Shown one piece after another: positions 6,717 to 15,056 of a stretch of DNA of 29,185 bases (positions within the stretch are counted from its first letter, which is position 1; each line of letters begins with the position of its first letter). The notes under the pieces are model-generated. The model was not told the DNA's origin. It was given only the letters and a program-made list of their open reading frames with translations, and did not search any database. The stretch comes from a virus: the IMG/VR virus record IMGVR_UViG_3300028840_002020, positions 1 through 29,185 of that record, one strand, 5' to 3'. A program made the translations under genes and the position numbers.

Positions 6717-8092
6717 GCGACGAACCTCGTAAGCCACCTTTCGACATGGACGCCGAGCGCGCGATCCTTGGCTCGGTGTTACTCAACAACGACGCGCTCG
6801 CGCTGGTCCGTCACTGGATAACCGAGCGCGACTTCTACGTGGTTGCACACTCGACGATCTTTTCGGGCATGTTGGAATTGCAAGAGGACGGCGTCGGGAT
6901 TGACACTGTGACCCTCGGGAGCCTACTTACTCGCAAAGGTGAACTCGCTCGCGTCGGCGGTCCGATGGTCTTCGACGGTCTCCTCGATAGCGTTGCGACA
7001 GTCGCAAACGTGGAACACTACGCTCGGATCGTTGCGGAGAAATCCGCGGTGCGTCGTGTGATACATGCGGCGCAAGGCATAGTCGCCGACGGGTTCGCTG
7101 ATACCTGGGACGCCGAAGACTACCTGATCGAATCACAGAGCGCGATCTCGAAAGCGGCGTCGGCGTTTGCCGAGCGCGGCGACACTGTGAAGGAACTCGG
7201 CGACGGCATTGTTGAAACCGCACGAAGAGCAATCGAGGGGCGCGATCCCACTACGCTGATCAAGACGGGTATCTCGGCGATAGATCAATCCGTGGGCGGT
7301 CTTTGGCCCAAAGAGTTGACGGTCATCGGTGGGCGCCCCGGCATGGGGAAGAGTGCGTTCGCGCTGAACCTCGCTATCAATGCGGATCTTGCGGGTCGCC
7401 GGTCGTTGATCTTCACGCTCGAAGACGGGATCGAAAATTTTCAGCAACGGGCGCTCGCCATTCGCTCGCGCGCAACCATGAACCGAATCAGGCGGCGCGC
7501 TGTTCAAGATCCCGAGAAGCTCTTGAGCGCCGCGGAGCGTTTGCGTGAGGTGAAGATCGGGCTCAACGAAACACCGGGGCTTTCCGCTCCCGAGATCTAT
7601 TCGAAGGCGGTCGCCTATCGTGCGAAGCACGGGTCGCTCGATCTTCTGATAATCGATCACTTGCGGAGAATGAGAGGGCGCGGTCAAAGCCGTTACGACA
7701 GGGTTTCTGATTCGGTGCAACGGTGCGCGGACATGGCGAAGGATCTCGGCATCCCGGTCGTGCTCCTCGCACAGTTGAACCGCAAGCTCGAAGAGAGAGA
7801 GGACAAGCGCCCGCGCGCCTCGGACTTGCGGGAGTCGGGAACAATCGAAGAGGACGCTCGCGCGATTTGGTTCCTGTATCGACCGTGGGTTTACGACCGA
7901 GATGCCGACGAGCACGAAGCCGAGTTGATCGTGTCGAAGAGCAATCACGGATCTATCGGCACGATCAAATTGTGGTGCTCCATGAGCGAGATGCGCTTCT
8001 TACCTTGGGCCGGGATTGGAACGACACCCTCCGATCCCTTTGAGGGTGAAACGCGGGACATGTTTCCCGGCAGCAACGGAGATGACTATTGA
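6713..8092 (+). CDS. dnaB: replicative DNA helicase, DnaB family
   Basis: The start is TTG 6713, overlapping the TGA of the initiator gene (TTGA), with GGAGA 7 bases upstream; the longer open frame from 6539 lies entirely inside the initiator gene. The 459-residue product has the DnaB N-terminal helical domain (DMDAERAILGSVLL) and linker, then the RecA-like ATPase: GGRPGMGKSA (Walker A, 206-215), LLIIDHLRRM (Walker B, Asp315), and VVLLAQLNRKLEEREDKRPRASDLRESG with the sensor and arginine-finger region. It unwinds the phage fork as a hexamer on the 5'-3' strand. Walker B usually reads IDYLQL; the His316-Leu-Arg variant is mildly unusual. The next gene starts within its stop codon. Confidence 0.96.
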   Translation: MSDEPRKPPFDMDAERAILGSVLLNNDALALVRHWITERDFYVVAHSTIFSGMLELQEDGVGIDTVTLGSLLTRKGELARVGGPMVFDGLLDSVATVANVEHYARIVAEKSAVRRVIHAAQGIVADGFADTWDAEDYLIESQSAISKAASAFAERGDTVKELGDGIVETARRAIEGRDPTTLIKTGISAIDQSVGGLWPKELTVIGGRPGMGKSAFALNLAINADLAGRRSLIFTLEDGIENFQQRALAIRSRATMNRIRRRAVQDPEKLLSAAERLREVKIGLNETPGLSAPEIYSKAVAYRAKHGSLDLLIIDHLRRMRGRGQSRYDRVSDSVQRCADMAKDLGIPVVLLAQLNRKLEEREDKRPRASDLRESGTIEEDARAIWFLYRPWVYDRDADEHEAELIVSKSNHGSIGTIKLWCSMSEMRFLPWAGIGTTPSDPFEGETRDMFPGSNGDDY

Positions 8093-9273
8093 CCGACGTC
8101 AACAATGACTCAAACGCAACGGTGCTGGTTTGTCAGTGCCGATCGCTTTCCTTCGAGGTTGTTAAGGCCCGCAAGAACTCGATCGATCTCAAGTGCGCCA
8201 AGTGCGGGCTTCCCGCGTCGGTCAAGGCGGCGGGCGTCAACTCGACACCCGTCGAGCAGAGGATCGCGGAGCGCGCGTCGCGGAGCGGCGTCGTTACGTG
8301 CGGAGTGCCGAGCCCTAAGAAAAAGAAACCGAAGGAAGGCGACCAGGGGGGAGCCTCGGGATCGCTGTCCGAGCGAGGCATGAAGACGTTTCGATTTCTT
8401 GTCACCGCGGAACAAGCGGAGACCGTCCATCGCGCGCTCGAAGCGATCCGGCTTCTCAATTTGCGCGACGAGAAATTCCGCGCCCAAACATATCAGGCTC
8501 ACGCGATCGAATACCTCGCGGCGGATTTCCTCGGAGGTGTTCCCCCGCTGATCTTGGATCTCATGGCGGCGGCGGAGGAGCGGATCGACGAAGAGATCCA
8601 GGCGGCGGAAGAGAGGGGCGAGCCGCTGAGTGCGTGGAAGGTTCGCCGAATGAGAGCGGCGAGTCGTGACGAGTTGGCGGAGGAAGTAACAAAGCGGTTC
8701 GACGGAGCCGTGGAAGAGGACGAACCCGCCGACCCGCAAGAACCCGAGGATGAGCCCGACGAACTCGACGTCGTTCCCTTACGGGTCGGAGGGGGAGAGC
8801 AACGGGACGGCGGATCGGTATCTGCAAAAGAGGTCGATCTCTCAGGCGATGGCGAGGAAGTGATCGAGGTTGGGGAAGACTCGGGGGATTACTACGACAG
8901 CGACGAGGACGCGCTCGAATCCTCGGACAACGACGACGGGGGGAGACTGTACGCGGCGGTAACCGCGGCGTTCAGATCGGCGGCTGGCGGCTTTCTCGTG
9001 AGCGTGGGAGAGACCGGGCTCGAAAAGGCCCGCTCTCATTGGGACGCCTCGGGGGGATATCTCCTTTCGATTATCGGAGACCCCGACACGGCGACCGAAG
9101 ACGGAGAGGTTCCTCGCGTCTACGTTTGGATGGAGGGCGACGAGGAGATCGAACTCTCCGAGGAATACGCGAAACTGGTTCCCGGTGGCGAGCTTGGGGT
9201 TATCGAATTGGTAGACGTCCCCCATCCCGATTGGGACGCGCCAATGGTGGCGGATACAAGGGAGGTGCTATGA
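8089..9273 (+). CDS. unknown protein with N-terminal zinc ribbon and acidic C-terminus
   Basis: A TTG start overlaps the DnaB stop (TTGA). The 394-residue product opens with a four-Cys ribbon, CQC then about 20 residues then CAKCG, followed by a Lys-rich patch (KKKKPK). Around 100-200 it is helical (FRFLVTAEQAETVHRALEAIRLLNL, then LMAAAEERIDEEIQAAEERG). From about 215 to 290 it is strongly acidic, and it ends in a small beta-rich domain with repeated VYVWMEGDEEIELS-type strands. I do not recognise the family. The zinc ribbon and coupling to DnaB suggest a replication or transcription role, by context only. The motif TTRCGGGTCG occurs twice here in opposite orientations (8730, 8779), 40 bases apart. 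Confidence 0.8.
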   Translation: MTDVNNDSNATVLVCQCRSLSFEVVKARKNSIDLKCAKCGLPASVKAAGVNSTPVEQRIAERASRSGVVTCGVPSPKKKKPKEGDQGGASGSLSERGMKTFRFLVTAEQAETVHRALEAIRLLNLRDEKFRAQTYQAHAIEYLAADFLGGVPPLILDLMAAAEERIDEEIQAAEERGEPLSAWKVRRMRAASRDELAEEVTKRFDGAVEEDEPADPQEPEDEPDELDVVPLRVGGGEQRDGGSVSAKEVDLSGDGEEVIEVGEDSGDYYDSDEDALESSDNDDGGRLYAAVTAAFRSAAGGFLVSVGETGLEKARSHWDASGGYLLSIIGDPDTATEDGEVPRVYVWMEGDEEIELSEEYAKLVPGGELGVIELVDVPHPDWDAPMVADTREVL

Positions 9274-9641
9274 GCACGGACACGGACAGGAAAAAAGGGA
9301 GAGCCTTGCCGGACGTTTCGGAAGAGATCCTCAAGGCTATCGAGGAAGAGATCGCGACGCTCAACAAGTGGGAAGAGGCGGCGCCGGATGTGCCGTCAAA
9401 GATAGCTTGCGTCGAGGCGCGCGCCCGTCTCAAGGCTTACGTCGCGGCGCTGATCGTCGAGGCAGATATCAAGGTCGTGTCGGCGGTGCGCTCAATGGTC
9501 GCGATGGACTCGGCTCGCGCTCGCGCTGGCGCGGGGATCGGAAAACTTCTCGGCGGCATGGCGCCGACCCGCAAGGACAACGATCAACCGGCGAAGGCGA
9601 GCGAAGGGGAGAGCGAGATCGGTGAAGGTCCGCAAGACTGA
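9270..9641 (+). CDS. unknown helical protein
   Basis: The 123-residue product starts at an ATGA overlap. It is almost entirely predicted helix: a Glu-rich stretch (EEILKAIEEEIATLNKWEEAAP) followed by an Ala/Arg-rich helix with heptad-like spacing, then a polar tail. No catalytic motif, Cys pair or membrane segment is visible. It is the last gene of the replication block before the lysis genes. Confidence 0.75.
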   Translation: MSTDTDRKKGRALPDVSEEILKAIEEEIATLNKWEEAAPDVPSKIACVEARARLKAYVAALIVEADIKVVSAVRSMVAMDSARARAGAGIGKLLGGMAPTRKDNDQPAKASEGESEIGEGPQD

Positions 9642-9673
9642 TCGAGCGATTCGGACGTGGTAGAATCGGTCGC

Positions 9674-9682
9674 GGAGGTGAT
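9674..9682 (+). promoter_or_regulatory. full-length Shine-Dalgarno fixing the amidase start
   Basis: GGAGGTGAT is fully complementary to the 3' end of 16S rRNA and lies 4 bases before ATG 9687. It chooses this start over the in-frame GTG at 9657. It is the strongest ribosome site I noticed, which fits a gene needing high translation. Confidence 0.75.
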
Positions 9683-9686
9683 AGCT

Positions 9687-10541
9687 ATGATCGGAAAACA
9701 AGTCTCTTTCACGGGGAAGCCCTTCGACTCGAACAACGCGTTCGCGTTGCGCGGCAACCTCTACGACATCGGAACAAGGGTCATTCGTTGGACTGATCCG
9801 ACAGGCTTCAACGGCTACGAAAAAAAACGCGCGGTTGTCGAGGTAGAGAACCGCAAGACCGGGAGGGTGACCCGCAAGGTGATCAAGGGGGCGCGCTACT
9901 CAAAGCGAGCCGTGGTCGGCGACGGGCTCAACAAGATCTCGCAGTTCTTCATTCACCATACGGGGGGCCCTCTCGCCGAGCGTGCCTTCGAGACCCTCCA
10001 CAACAATCGAAAGCTCTCGGTTCCCTTCATTCTCTCCGACGTTGGCGTTACCTATCAGACCCTCGACGCGATTGAAAAGGCGTGGCAAGCTGGCAAGCAC
10101 AACCCGATCTCGGTTGGCGTCGAGTGTTGTCTTTACCCGTCCGCGGATCGTAATCCCGACTACTACAGTGAGGCTCGTTGCAAGCGGCTAGGGATGGCGC
10201 CTCACGAGGTCATGGAGGATCGAATTCACGGTCGCAAGTGGGAGGTGTTCAAGTTCACCGACGCACAAGTCGAGGCGCTCGCGCGCCTCGCGGCGGGGAT
10301 GTGGCTCGCGCTCAAGCTCGAAGGTGACACCAAGATTCCAGACGAACCGCCGCGGTTCTTCCGTGACGAGTCGGGCGAGATTCCTCGCACCGTGATCGCG
10401 AACCCGCTCAAGTGGACCGGGATGATCGGTCACCTTCAAGCGACGCGCCGCAAGGTCGATCCCGCGGGCTTCCCGTGGGAAGAGTTCGAGGCGCGCGTTG
10501 CGGAAATCTTCTACTCGTTCCGCGCGAAGGTTCGGGGATAG
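9687..10541 (+). CDS. N-acetylmuramoyl-L-alanine amidase (amidase_2/T7-lysozyme-like endolysin)
   Basis: The 284-residue product should cut the bond between muramic acid and the stem peptide of peptidoglycan. FFIHHTGG (His90/91) gives the first zinc ligand. VTYQTLDA fits the substrate-groove segment after it, NPISVGVECC the central strand, and GHLQATRRKVDPAGFPW the second ligand His249 with Lys256 and Asp258, the classical GHxxxxxxKxDP ending. About 75 residues precede the catalytic domain; they carry basic residues and no obvious cell-wall-binding repeat. No signal peptide is visible, so release would need a holin. The lytic transglycosylase gene follows after 9 bases. Confidence 0.9.
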   Translation: MIGKQVSFTGKPFDSNNAFALRGNLYDIGTRVIRWTDPTGFNGYEKKRAVVEVENRKTGRVTRKVIKGARYSKRAVVGDGLNKISQFFIHHTGGPLAERAFETLHNNRKLSVPFILSDVGVTYQTLDAIEKAWQAGKHNPISVGVECCLYPSADRNPDYYSEARCKRLGMAPHEVMEDRIHGRKWEVFKFTDAQVEALARLAAGMWLALKLEGDTKIPDEPPRFFRDESGEIPRTVIANPLKWTGMIGHLQATRRKVDPAGFPWEEFEARVAEIFYSFRAKVRG

Positions 10542-10550
10542 GGGGCGACA

Positions 10551-11465
10551 ATGTTGAGGCGCTTACCTTTTCTTTTCCTGATTCTGATCCTCGCCACGTT
10601 CGCGATCGGAAGTGCGATGTCGCGCGCGGTCGAGGAACAATCCATTCGAGGCGCGGAGTTGCGCGCGGCGCTAGAGCCGACGACCGAGTTCGTGGAGCCG
10701 CTAGACGTCGACCCGTTGCCGGTGACCGAGTTCGATCCGATCGGCGCGCTCAAGGCTCACGGTCGATATTTCCCAAGCGACGATCAACTCAAGACGATCG
10801 GGCGCCTTGCCGACGGGATCTACAAGGTGCGAACCGTCAAAGGGTCCGTCCCGATGTGGTATTGCGGCGAACCATACGAGGGCGACGCCGCTCGGGAACT
10901 CTCGATGACTATCGCGTGGCATGTGGTTCGCTCCGCGTGGGAAGCCAGCGACGATCGCTTCGAGCTTTCCCCGTGGCTTTGGGCCGGGCTCATATCGACC
11001 GAGAGCGGTTTCGATCTCTGTACGCTTGGACTGAACCCGAGGCGCGCGGCGTATCGGCTCGGCGTGCTCAAGCCGCGCAAGCGCACGATCTCGCATACCC
11101 GAGAGGAAGTGATCCGCGCTATCAATGATCCGAAGCTGTCCTCGCTCTTCCCTCGATTCGATCTAGGCATGGGGCAAACCCTCGACTCGCACTATCGCGC
11201 ATACCTGCGCTTCGAGAACAAAGAGGGGAAGAGCGAAGATCTGATCGAATGGTCGGGGTTCTACTGGCAAGCAACCTACCTTCACGGTCTAGCGGTGAGG
11301 CACCAAACAAAACGCCCGTGGGCGTTCTGGCCCGGTTACCGCGCGGCGTGGAAGGACGCGAAGGTTACTCGTTACGCGCGCGCCTTGGGCGCGACGCCCG
11401 AGGAAGTAGGAACCCCCATAGACGCCCCGCAACGAGCGAGGCAACGGAGGAAGAGCCGTGACTAA
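10551..11465 (+). CDS. secreted lytic transglycosylase-like protein (SLT fold)
   Basis: The 304-residue product begins with RR and a hydrophobic stretch LPFLFLILILATFAIGSAM, a signal peptide or membrane anchor. The SLT signature is AGLISTESGFD with the catalytic Glu151 followed by Ser152; DLGMGQTLDSHYRAYL gives the later GxxQ-type strand. An unusually long stretch (about residues 40-130) lies between the signal and the catalytic Glu. It should cleave the MurNAc-GlcNAc glycan backbone from the periplasmic side, complementing the upstream amidase. The C-terminus is Arg-rich. The next gene overlaps the stop by 8 bases. Confidence 0.75.
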   Translation: MLRRLPFLFLILILATFAIGSAMSRAVEEQSIRGAELRAALEPTTEFVEPLDVDPLPVTEFDPIGALKAHGRYFPSDDQLKTIGRLADGIYKVRTVKGSVPMWYCGEPYEGDAARELSMTIAWHVVRSAWEASDDRFELSPWLWAGLISTESGFDLCTLGLNPRRAAYRLGVLKPRKRTISHTREEVIRAINDPKLSSLFPRFDLGMGQTLDSHYRAYLRFENKEGKSEDLIEWSGFYWQATYLHGLAVRHQTKRPWAFWPGYRAAWKDAKVTRYARALGATPEEVGTPIDAPQRARQRRKSRD

Positions 11466-11835
11466 CTGGTATGAAAGAGATCCTCTCACGGTCGGCGTGT
11501 ACCTCACGGCGGCGCGGGGCTCGCGTGGCGGTGCGAAGCTGGTCGACACGTTCGCGCTAGACGGTCGCGTCAAGGCGCGGCATAGGTGGGATGACGTCAA
11601 GGACGCAGTCAAGCGCGAGGTCGAGCAACGCGGCTACAAGCTCCGCACTGTGAGCGCGGTTCACGACGCGACCGACATTCACGTCGCCGCCTACGTCAAC
11701 GATCGTGGGCAAGGTCTCAAGGCGATCATGTCCCGCGCGAAGCCGGTTCGCCGGGACGGTCCACAAGGGGGCCCGCTCGGGCGTAACGTTGGGAAGCGGA
11801 CGGCGAAGACGATCAACAGGAACCGCAAGGGATGA
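11458..11835 (+). CDS. unknown basic protein
   Basis: A GTG start overlaps the transglycosylase end by 8 bases; the 125-residue product is basic. It has strand-helix alternation (PLTVGVYLTAARGSRGG, WDDVKDAVKREVEQRGYKLRTVS) and a Lys/Arg-rich C-terminal 35 residues (RAKPVRRDGPQGG...RNRKG), which suggests nucleic-acid contact. No family recognised. Confidence 0.75.
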   Translation: MTNWYERDPLTVGVYLTAARGSRGGAKLVDTFALDGRVKARHRWDDVKDAVKREVEQRGYKLRTVSAVHDATDIHVAAYVNDRGQGLKAIMSRAKPVRRDGPQGGPLGRNVGKRTAKTINRNRKG

Positions 11836-12236
11836 GCGAGAAGTGGCGAGCCATGATCGGGGATCGGTCCGGTCCCTATCTGTTCGAACGCGGCGACGAG
11901 CCGGGGACCATCTACCCCGGCGCCGCCCCGTTCCCCGACTTGAGTCTCGTCGCTTCAATGACTACGCCGATCGAGAAGCTCGAATATCAGACGATGGAAG
12001 TCGAGGCGAGCGGCGACTTCTCGGAGCGCCGAGAATCGTTCTACGTGGGGCGCCTCGTTGCGATATTGGAGAACGGGACCGAGGTCGAGTTCGGTCGTGA
12101 AGTGTTGGCGAAGTCTGCTATCAAGCAAGGCGTCGAGGTTGTCGCGTGCGAAGCGTGCGGGAGAAAGATCCCGTCGGGCGAGGCGGTGATTCTCGACGGA
12201 GTGGCTTATCACTCCCATTGTGTAGAGGGGGATTAG
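11832..12236 (+). CDS. unknown protein with C-terminal CxxC...HxxC knuckle
   Basis: ATGA overlap start. The last 30 residues read CEACGRKIPSGEAVI followed by YHSHC, a CxxC-x16-HxxC zinc knuckle similar to half a LIM-type finger. The first 100 residues are mixed alpha/beta without a recognisable motif. Function unknown; the knuckle suggests protein or nucleic-acid binding. Confidence 0.75.
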   Translation: MSEKWRAMIGDRSGPYLFERGDEPGTIYPGAAPFPDLSLVASMTTPIEKLEYQTMEVEASGDFSERRESFYVGRLVAILENGTEVEFGREVLAKSAIKQGVEVVACEACGRKIPSGEAVILDGVAYHSHCVEGD

Positions 12237-12596
12237 ATGACGAGGGGAAAGGGCAAGGCGGTAGTCGAGGATTCTTACACGCGGGCGTTTGTCGGCGACG
12301 GCGATATCAGTCCGAGCCATAGGGTGATCGTTACGGTGACCAAAGGCGGGCGCGAAGTGGTAACCCTCCAAGCTCACAACGGCGCCGGTCTCGTTGTCGG
12401 CTCGTGCGCTGGTCGGTGGGAGCCGGGGCTCATGTGTCGCGGTATCCCTAGCGAGTCGAGGGTTGCATATCTCCGCGACAAGTTCGGACCCCTCAAGGGG
12501 TTGAAGGCGACCGACTTCCGAATCCTCGATCGCCTGTATCGAGAGATTGTCGAGGACATGGAGAGCGCCGAATGGAGGGTTCGGGATGAGCACTAA
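12237..12596 (+). CDS. unknown protein
   Basis: The 119-residue product starts directly after the preceding stop. It has two beta-rich stretches (HRVIVTVTKGGREVVTLQAH, GLVVGSCAGRW) and a helical C-terminus (LDRLYREIVEDMES). No catalytic or metal-binding motif is visible. It overlaps the next gene by 11 bases. Confidence 0.7.
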   Translation: MTRGKGKAVVEDSYTRAFVGDGDISPSHRVIVTVTKGGREVVTLQAHNGAGLVVGSCAGRWEPGLMCRGIPSESRVAYLRDKFGPLKGLKATDFRILDRLYREIVEDMESAEWRVRDEH

Positions 12597-12918
12597 GACC
12601 GAGATCATAGCCGACATTCAAGCAGTCGCCGACGCGAGCGGAGCGGACGCGATTCGGTCCTCCCTCGGGACGCCTGGGAGCTATGTCGAGATCGCGGGGT
12701 CCGAGAGAAAGACGGGCGCCGGTTGGGAGCCCGAGCCGAAGGTTTGGTCGGTAGTAGTCGAGGGGCTCGCGAATTGGCTCGACAATGCGGGGGTCGGCGA
12801 CGTGGGAGCGATCAAGTCGAAGCTGAATGAGTTGATCGGCGAATACGATCAGCTTCGCGACGACTACAACAACGGCGTCGTTCCTACGACGGCGCAAGAG
12901 GTCGACCCGTTGCCATGA
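12586..12918 (+). CDS. unknown acidic protein
   Basis: ATG 12586 with GGAGGG 8 bases upstream is preferred over an in-frame ATG at 12547; 110 residues. It is acidic and mostly helical (TEIIADIQAVADASGADAIRSSL, then AIKSKLNELIGEYDQLRDDYNN). No recognised domain. The gene overlaps the HNH-like gene by 4 bases. Confidence 0.75.
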   Translation: MSTKTEIIADIQAVADASGADAIRSSLGTPGSYVEIAGSERKTGAGWEPEPKVWSVVVEGLANWLDNAGVGDVGAIKSKLNELIGEYDQLRDDYNNGVVPTTAQEVDPLP

Positions 12919-13232
12919 GCAGACGAACCCCATATCGATCGCGGGAGTTCCTCTCGTTTGCGAAGGCGCTCGGCGGCGCGTGTTGCGTTTGTCACTACGT
13001 CGACAACGAGCAGACACCCGCGGCGGAGTTGCACCACTACGGACCGAAGGGGATGGGGCAAAAGTCGAGCGACCTTTTGGTCGCGAGAGTCTGTCACCGA
13101 CACCACGAGAAGATCCAGGGGAAGCGGCGGATCGGTTTTGAGAGGGCGGGGGAGATCAACATTCTCGAAGCACTCGAAGCGGACAACGTCGCGTTACTCG
13201 CGGCATATGTCGCGAGCCTCGAAGGGAAGTAG
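12915..13232 (+). CDS. small HNH-like zinc protein (DUF968-like)
   Basis: The 105-residue product has CCVC (Cys23, Cys26), then AELHHYGPKGMGQKSSD (His40-His41, Asp53) and VCHRHHEKIQG (Cys60, His64). The HH-x-GxGMGxKxxD block followed by CxxHH is the pattern of phage DUF968/HNHc proteins, placed in the His-Me finger nuclease group and often beside recombination genes. A zinc is likely held by the Cys pairs. It could nick or bind branched DNA; activity is not proven by the sequence. It is translationally coupled to the gene before. Confidence 0.7.
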   Translation: MSRRTPYRSREFLSFAKALGGACCVCHYVDNEQTPAAELHHYGPKGMGQKSSDLLVARVCHRHHEKIQGKRRIGFERAGEINILEALEADNVALLAAYVASLEGK

Positions 13233-13234
13233 CG

Positions 13235-13555
13235 ATGAGCGAGAGCGCGGGGAACATAGAGAAGCTGTCACGCGAGGAGTTGATCGACTACATCTTGCGG
13301 CGCTTCCCGAAAGAGATCGACCAGTGCGCCCGCGAAGAGATCGCGGTGTTCGTGTTGGATAGGCTCGACGGTTCCGACCTCGACGCGACGATCGAATGGT
13401 TGCTCGCGTGGGCGGACAAGCGCGCCCGCTACGTGATCGACTTTCTAGCCGAGCCGCTTCGCGAGATCGCGACGGTGACGCCCGATATAGAGAGCGCGCG
13501 ATTCGTGGCGCGGCAAGCGTTGAAGAGAGTCGGGATGTCGGAGGGGACGTCATGA
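13235..13555 (+). CDS. unknown helical protein
   Basis: A 106-residue, mostly helical acidic protein (LSREELIDYILRRFPKEID, DATIEWLLAWADKRARYVID). No Cys, no membrane segment, no known motif. It starts 2 bases after the HNH-like gene and overlaps the next by 4. Confidence 0.7.
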   Translation: MSESAGNIEKLSREELIDYILRRFPKEIDQCAREEIAVFVLDRLDGSDLDATIEWLLAWADKRARYVIDFLAEPLREIATVTPDIESARFVARQALKRVGMSEGTS

Positions 13556-14040
13556 TCATTGTGGCGAAGTTCGTCGAGGACGAAGGCGGTCGGGCGGTGA
13601 ATGTTACGCTATCGGAGCATGGCGATCAGGTGCCGCCCCCTCTCTCGGACACGCCCGCGGATCTCCTCTTGTGGTCGATCCTCAACCCCGGCTCGAAGGT
13701 TGTCGAGATTCTAGCGCCCTCCGTCGGCGACGTGTTCGTCGACGCGATCGCGTTGCTCGTCGCGTTGCCCGAGCGACCCGTAAGCGCATTCATCGAAGAG
13801 TTCGGGCCCAAGTTCGAAAGCATGTGGGGGGACATAGAAAACCAAATCCCGCCGACCAGCGACGGCGACACATGGATCGCGACCGAGGGGGGATGGTCTC
13901 TTCTCGTTCACGCGATTCGCATAAACGGTTTGAGCGGAGAGCGACTTGTCAACGCTCTCGGCGGAGCAATGGATCGCGCCTTCCGCGTTTCGATGCTCTC
14001 CCGAGAGTCGGCGGCGAGACTATCCGGCGAAACCCTGTAG
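13552..14040 (+). CDS. unknown protein
   Basis: ATG 13552 overlaps the preceding TGA; 162 residues. It has strand-forming ends (MIIVAKFVEDEG) and hydrophobic stretches typical of a soluble alpha/beta protein (VVEILAPSVGDVFVDAIALLVALP). No recognised family. It is the last gene before a 98-base gap and may end an operon. Confidence 0.7.
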   Translation: MIIVAKFVEDEGGRAVNVTLSEHGDQVPPPLSDTPADLLLWSILNPGSKVVEILAPSVGDVFVDAIALLVALPERPVSAFIEEFGPKFESMWGDIENQIPPTSDGDTWIATEGGWSLLVHAIRINGLSGERLVNALGGAMDRAFRVSMLSRESAARLSGETL

Positions 14041-14049
14041 AGGCTACTA

Positions 14050-14067
14050 GGGCGCCCCGTGGCGCCC
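14050..14067 (+). terminator. GC hairpin after the 13.5-14.0 kb gene
   Basis: GGGCGCC (14050-14056) and GGCGCCC (14061-14067) form a perfect 7-bp stem with a CCGT tetraloop, 10 bases after a stop codon in one of the longer gaps. No T-run follows, so if it stops transcription it does so weakly or with Rho. The rest of the gap to 14138 shows nothing else I can name. Confidence 0.4.
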
Positions 14068-14138
14068 CCGAAGAAAGGGCAAGGGGGAACACAACACAAG
14101 ACCGACAACGGGCGCACAGCGCCGCGTGAGGTGTCCCC

Positions 14139-14819
14139 ATGAGCGATCAGGTATGGAAGGAAAGGTTCGACGAGCTTTGTCACGTTCTGAAACAGACGAT
14201 CCCCGGCTTCGAGATCCGTTACAAGGCGGACTCGTTTCCGTGGAAGGATCTCCCCGACAAGATCGCGCGGATCGATCTGTTTTGGGACGAAGACGCGGCG
14301 ACCACGGTCGGATCTACGATCTGGTTTCCGCGTCGCGAGTATGTAGAGAAGAGCCCGCGCGCCGCGTTCTACACGCTGGCGCACGAAGCGGTTCACGCGT
14401 TCGACTTTGCGAAGGCGAAGGTCGGGTTCGGGATCGGCTACTTGTCGCCGCAAGTTTTCGCCCTCGTGTTCATCGTTGCGGCGATCATTGTTGGCGCTTG
14501 CGGGTCGCTGTTCTGGATTCTCCCCGCGGTGCTGGCGTTGGTAGCGGTTGCCCCGCTCCCCTCCCCGTGGAGGGCGGACGCGGAAGCGCGCGCATATGCG
14601 ATGGGGTTCGCGATCGATCACTGGACCGGGCGAGAGGAGGAGGACCGGCGCGGCTACGTGATCGGCGCTATGACCTCGTTCCTGTATTGGAAAATGGTAT
14701 GGGGGCGGCATCGAGCCGCTCGTCGGATCGATCGGTACGTTTCGCGGATAGCGGGCGACAGGATTTTGTCGGTGTCTCCCGCCTATCGACTCGTCAAGGA
14801 AATCGTAACGACGGAGTAA
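14139..14819 (+). CDS. membrane-anchored HExxH zinc metallopeptidase-like protein
   Basis: The 226-residue product has LAHEAVHAFDF with His82, Glu83 and His86, a zincin HExxH motif. This is followed by a hydrophobic hairpin (about 103-140: VFALVFIVAAIIVGACG, then FWILPAVLALVAV) and then ADAEARAYAM, whose Glu149 is well placed as third zinc ligand. The membrane hairpin thus sits between the zinc motif and the third ligand. The C-terminal half is basic. I cannot assign a named family. Anti-host protease, lysis or cell-envelope roles are all possible. ATG 14139 opens a new block after a 98-base gap with a GC hairpin. Confidence 0.65.
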   Translation: MSDQVWKERFDELCHVLKQTIPGFEIRYKADSFPWKDLPDKIARIDLFWDEDAATTVGSTIWFPRREYVEKSPRAAFYTLAHEAVHAFDFAKAKVGFGIGYLSPQVFALVFIVAAIIVGACGSLFWILPAVLALVAVAPLPSPWRADAEARAYAMGFAIDHWTGREEEDRRGYVIGAMTSFLYWKMVWGRHRAARRIDRYVSRIAGDRILSVSPAYRLVKEIVTTE

Positions 14820-14831
14820 GGAGCAATCCAC

Positions 14832-15056
14832 ATGCGGAAAAAGAAGTTCATCGCGTGGTCTAAGCGACTGCGCGAGACGAAGATCCGTGCGATCACCGAA
14901 GCGCTCGAAGCGAGCGATGGGTTTGTCCCCGAGGCGGCGGACTTGCTCGACGTGGCGCCGCGCACGTTGCGAAGGTGGCTCCACGATCTCGGGCTCGGTC
15001 ACCTCTCGCTTTATCGCAGCGGCGGAGAGCCCTCGAAGAGAGCGGGCAAACCATGA
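14832..15056 (+). CDS. small Fis-type helix-turn-helix protein
   Basis: The 74-residue basic protein has AITEALEASDGFVPEAADLLDVAPRTLRRWL split over about 20-50. This is the Fis/NtrC C-terminal HTH pattern, with the AAxxLxVxxRTLxRWL recognition helix followed by LGL. It probably binds DNA as a dimer and may regulate this block. Its start is 12 bases after the peptidase gene and its stop overlaps the RuvC-like start. Confidence 0.75.
   Translation: MRKKKFIAWSKRLRETKIRAITEALEASDGFVPEAADLLDVAPRTLRRWLHDLGLGHLSLYRSGGEPSKRAGKP

Noticed and set aside
7133-7948. Open frame on the - strand (271 codons) opposite the helicase
   Set aside because: Lies wholly opposite the conserved DnaB ATPase domain; no independent evidence.
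9658-9666. Extended -10 promoter TGGTAGAAT before the amidase
   Set aside because: There is no -35 at a suitable distance, and the same TGGTAGAAT string occurs inside the initiator gene at 5660, so it is probably chance.
13908-15002. Long open frame on the - strand (364 codons)
   Set aside because: Antisense to the metallopeptidase and HTH genes, very Arg-rich, no recognisable domain and no promoter or ribosome site.
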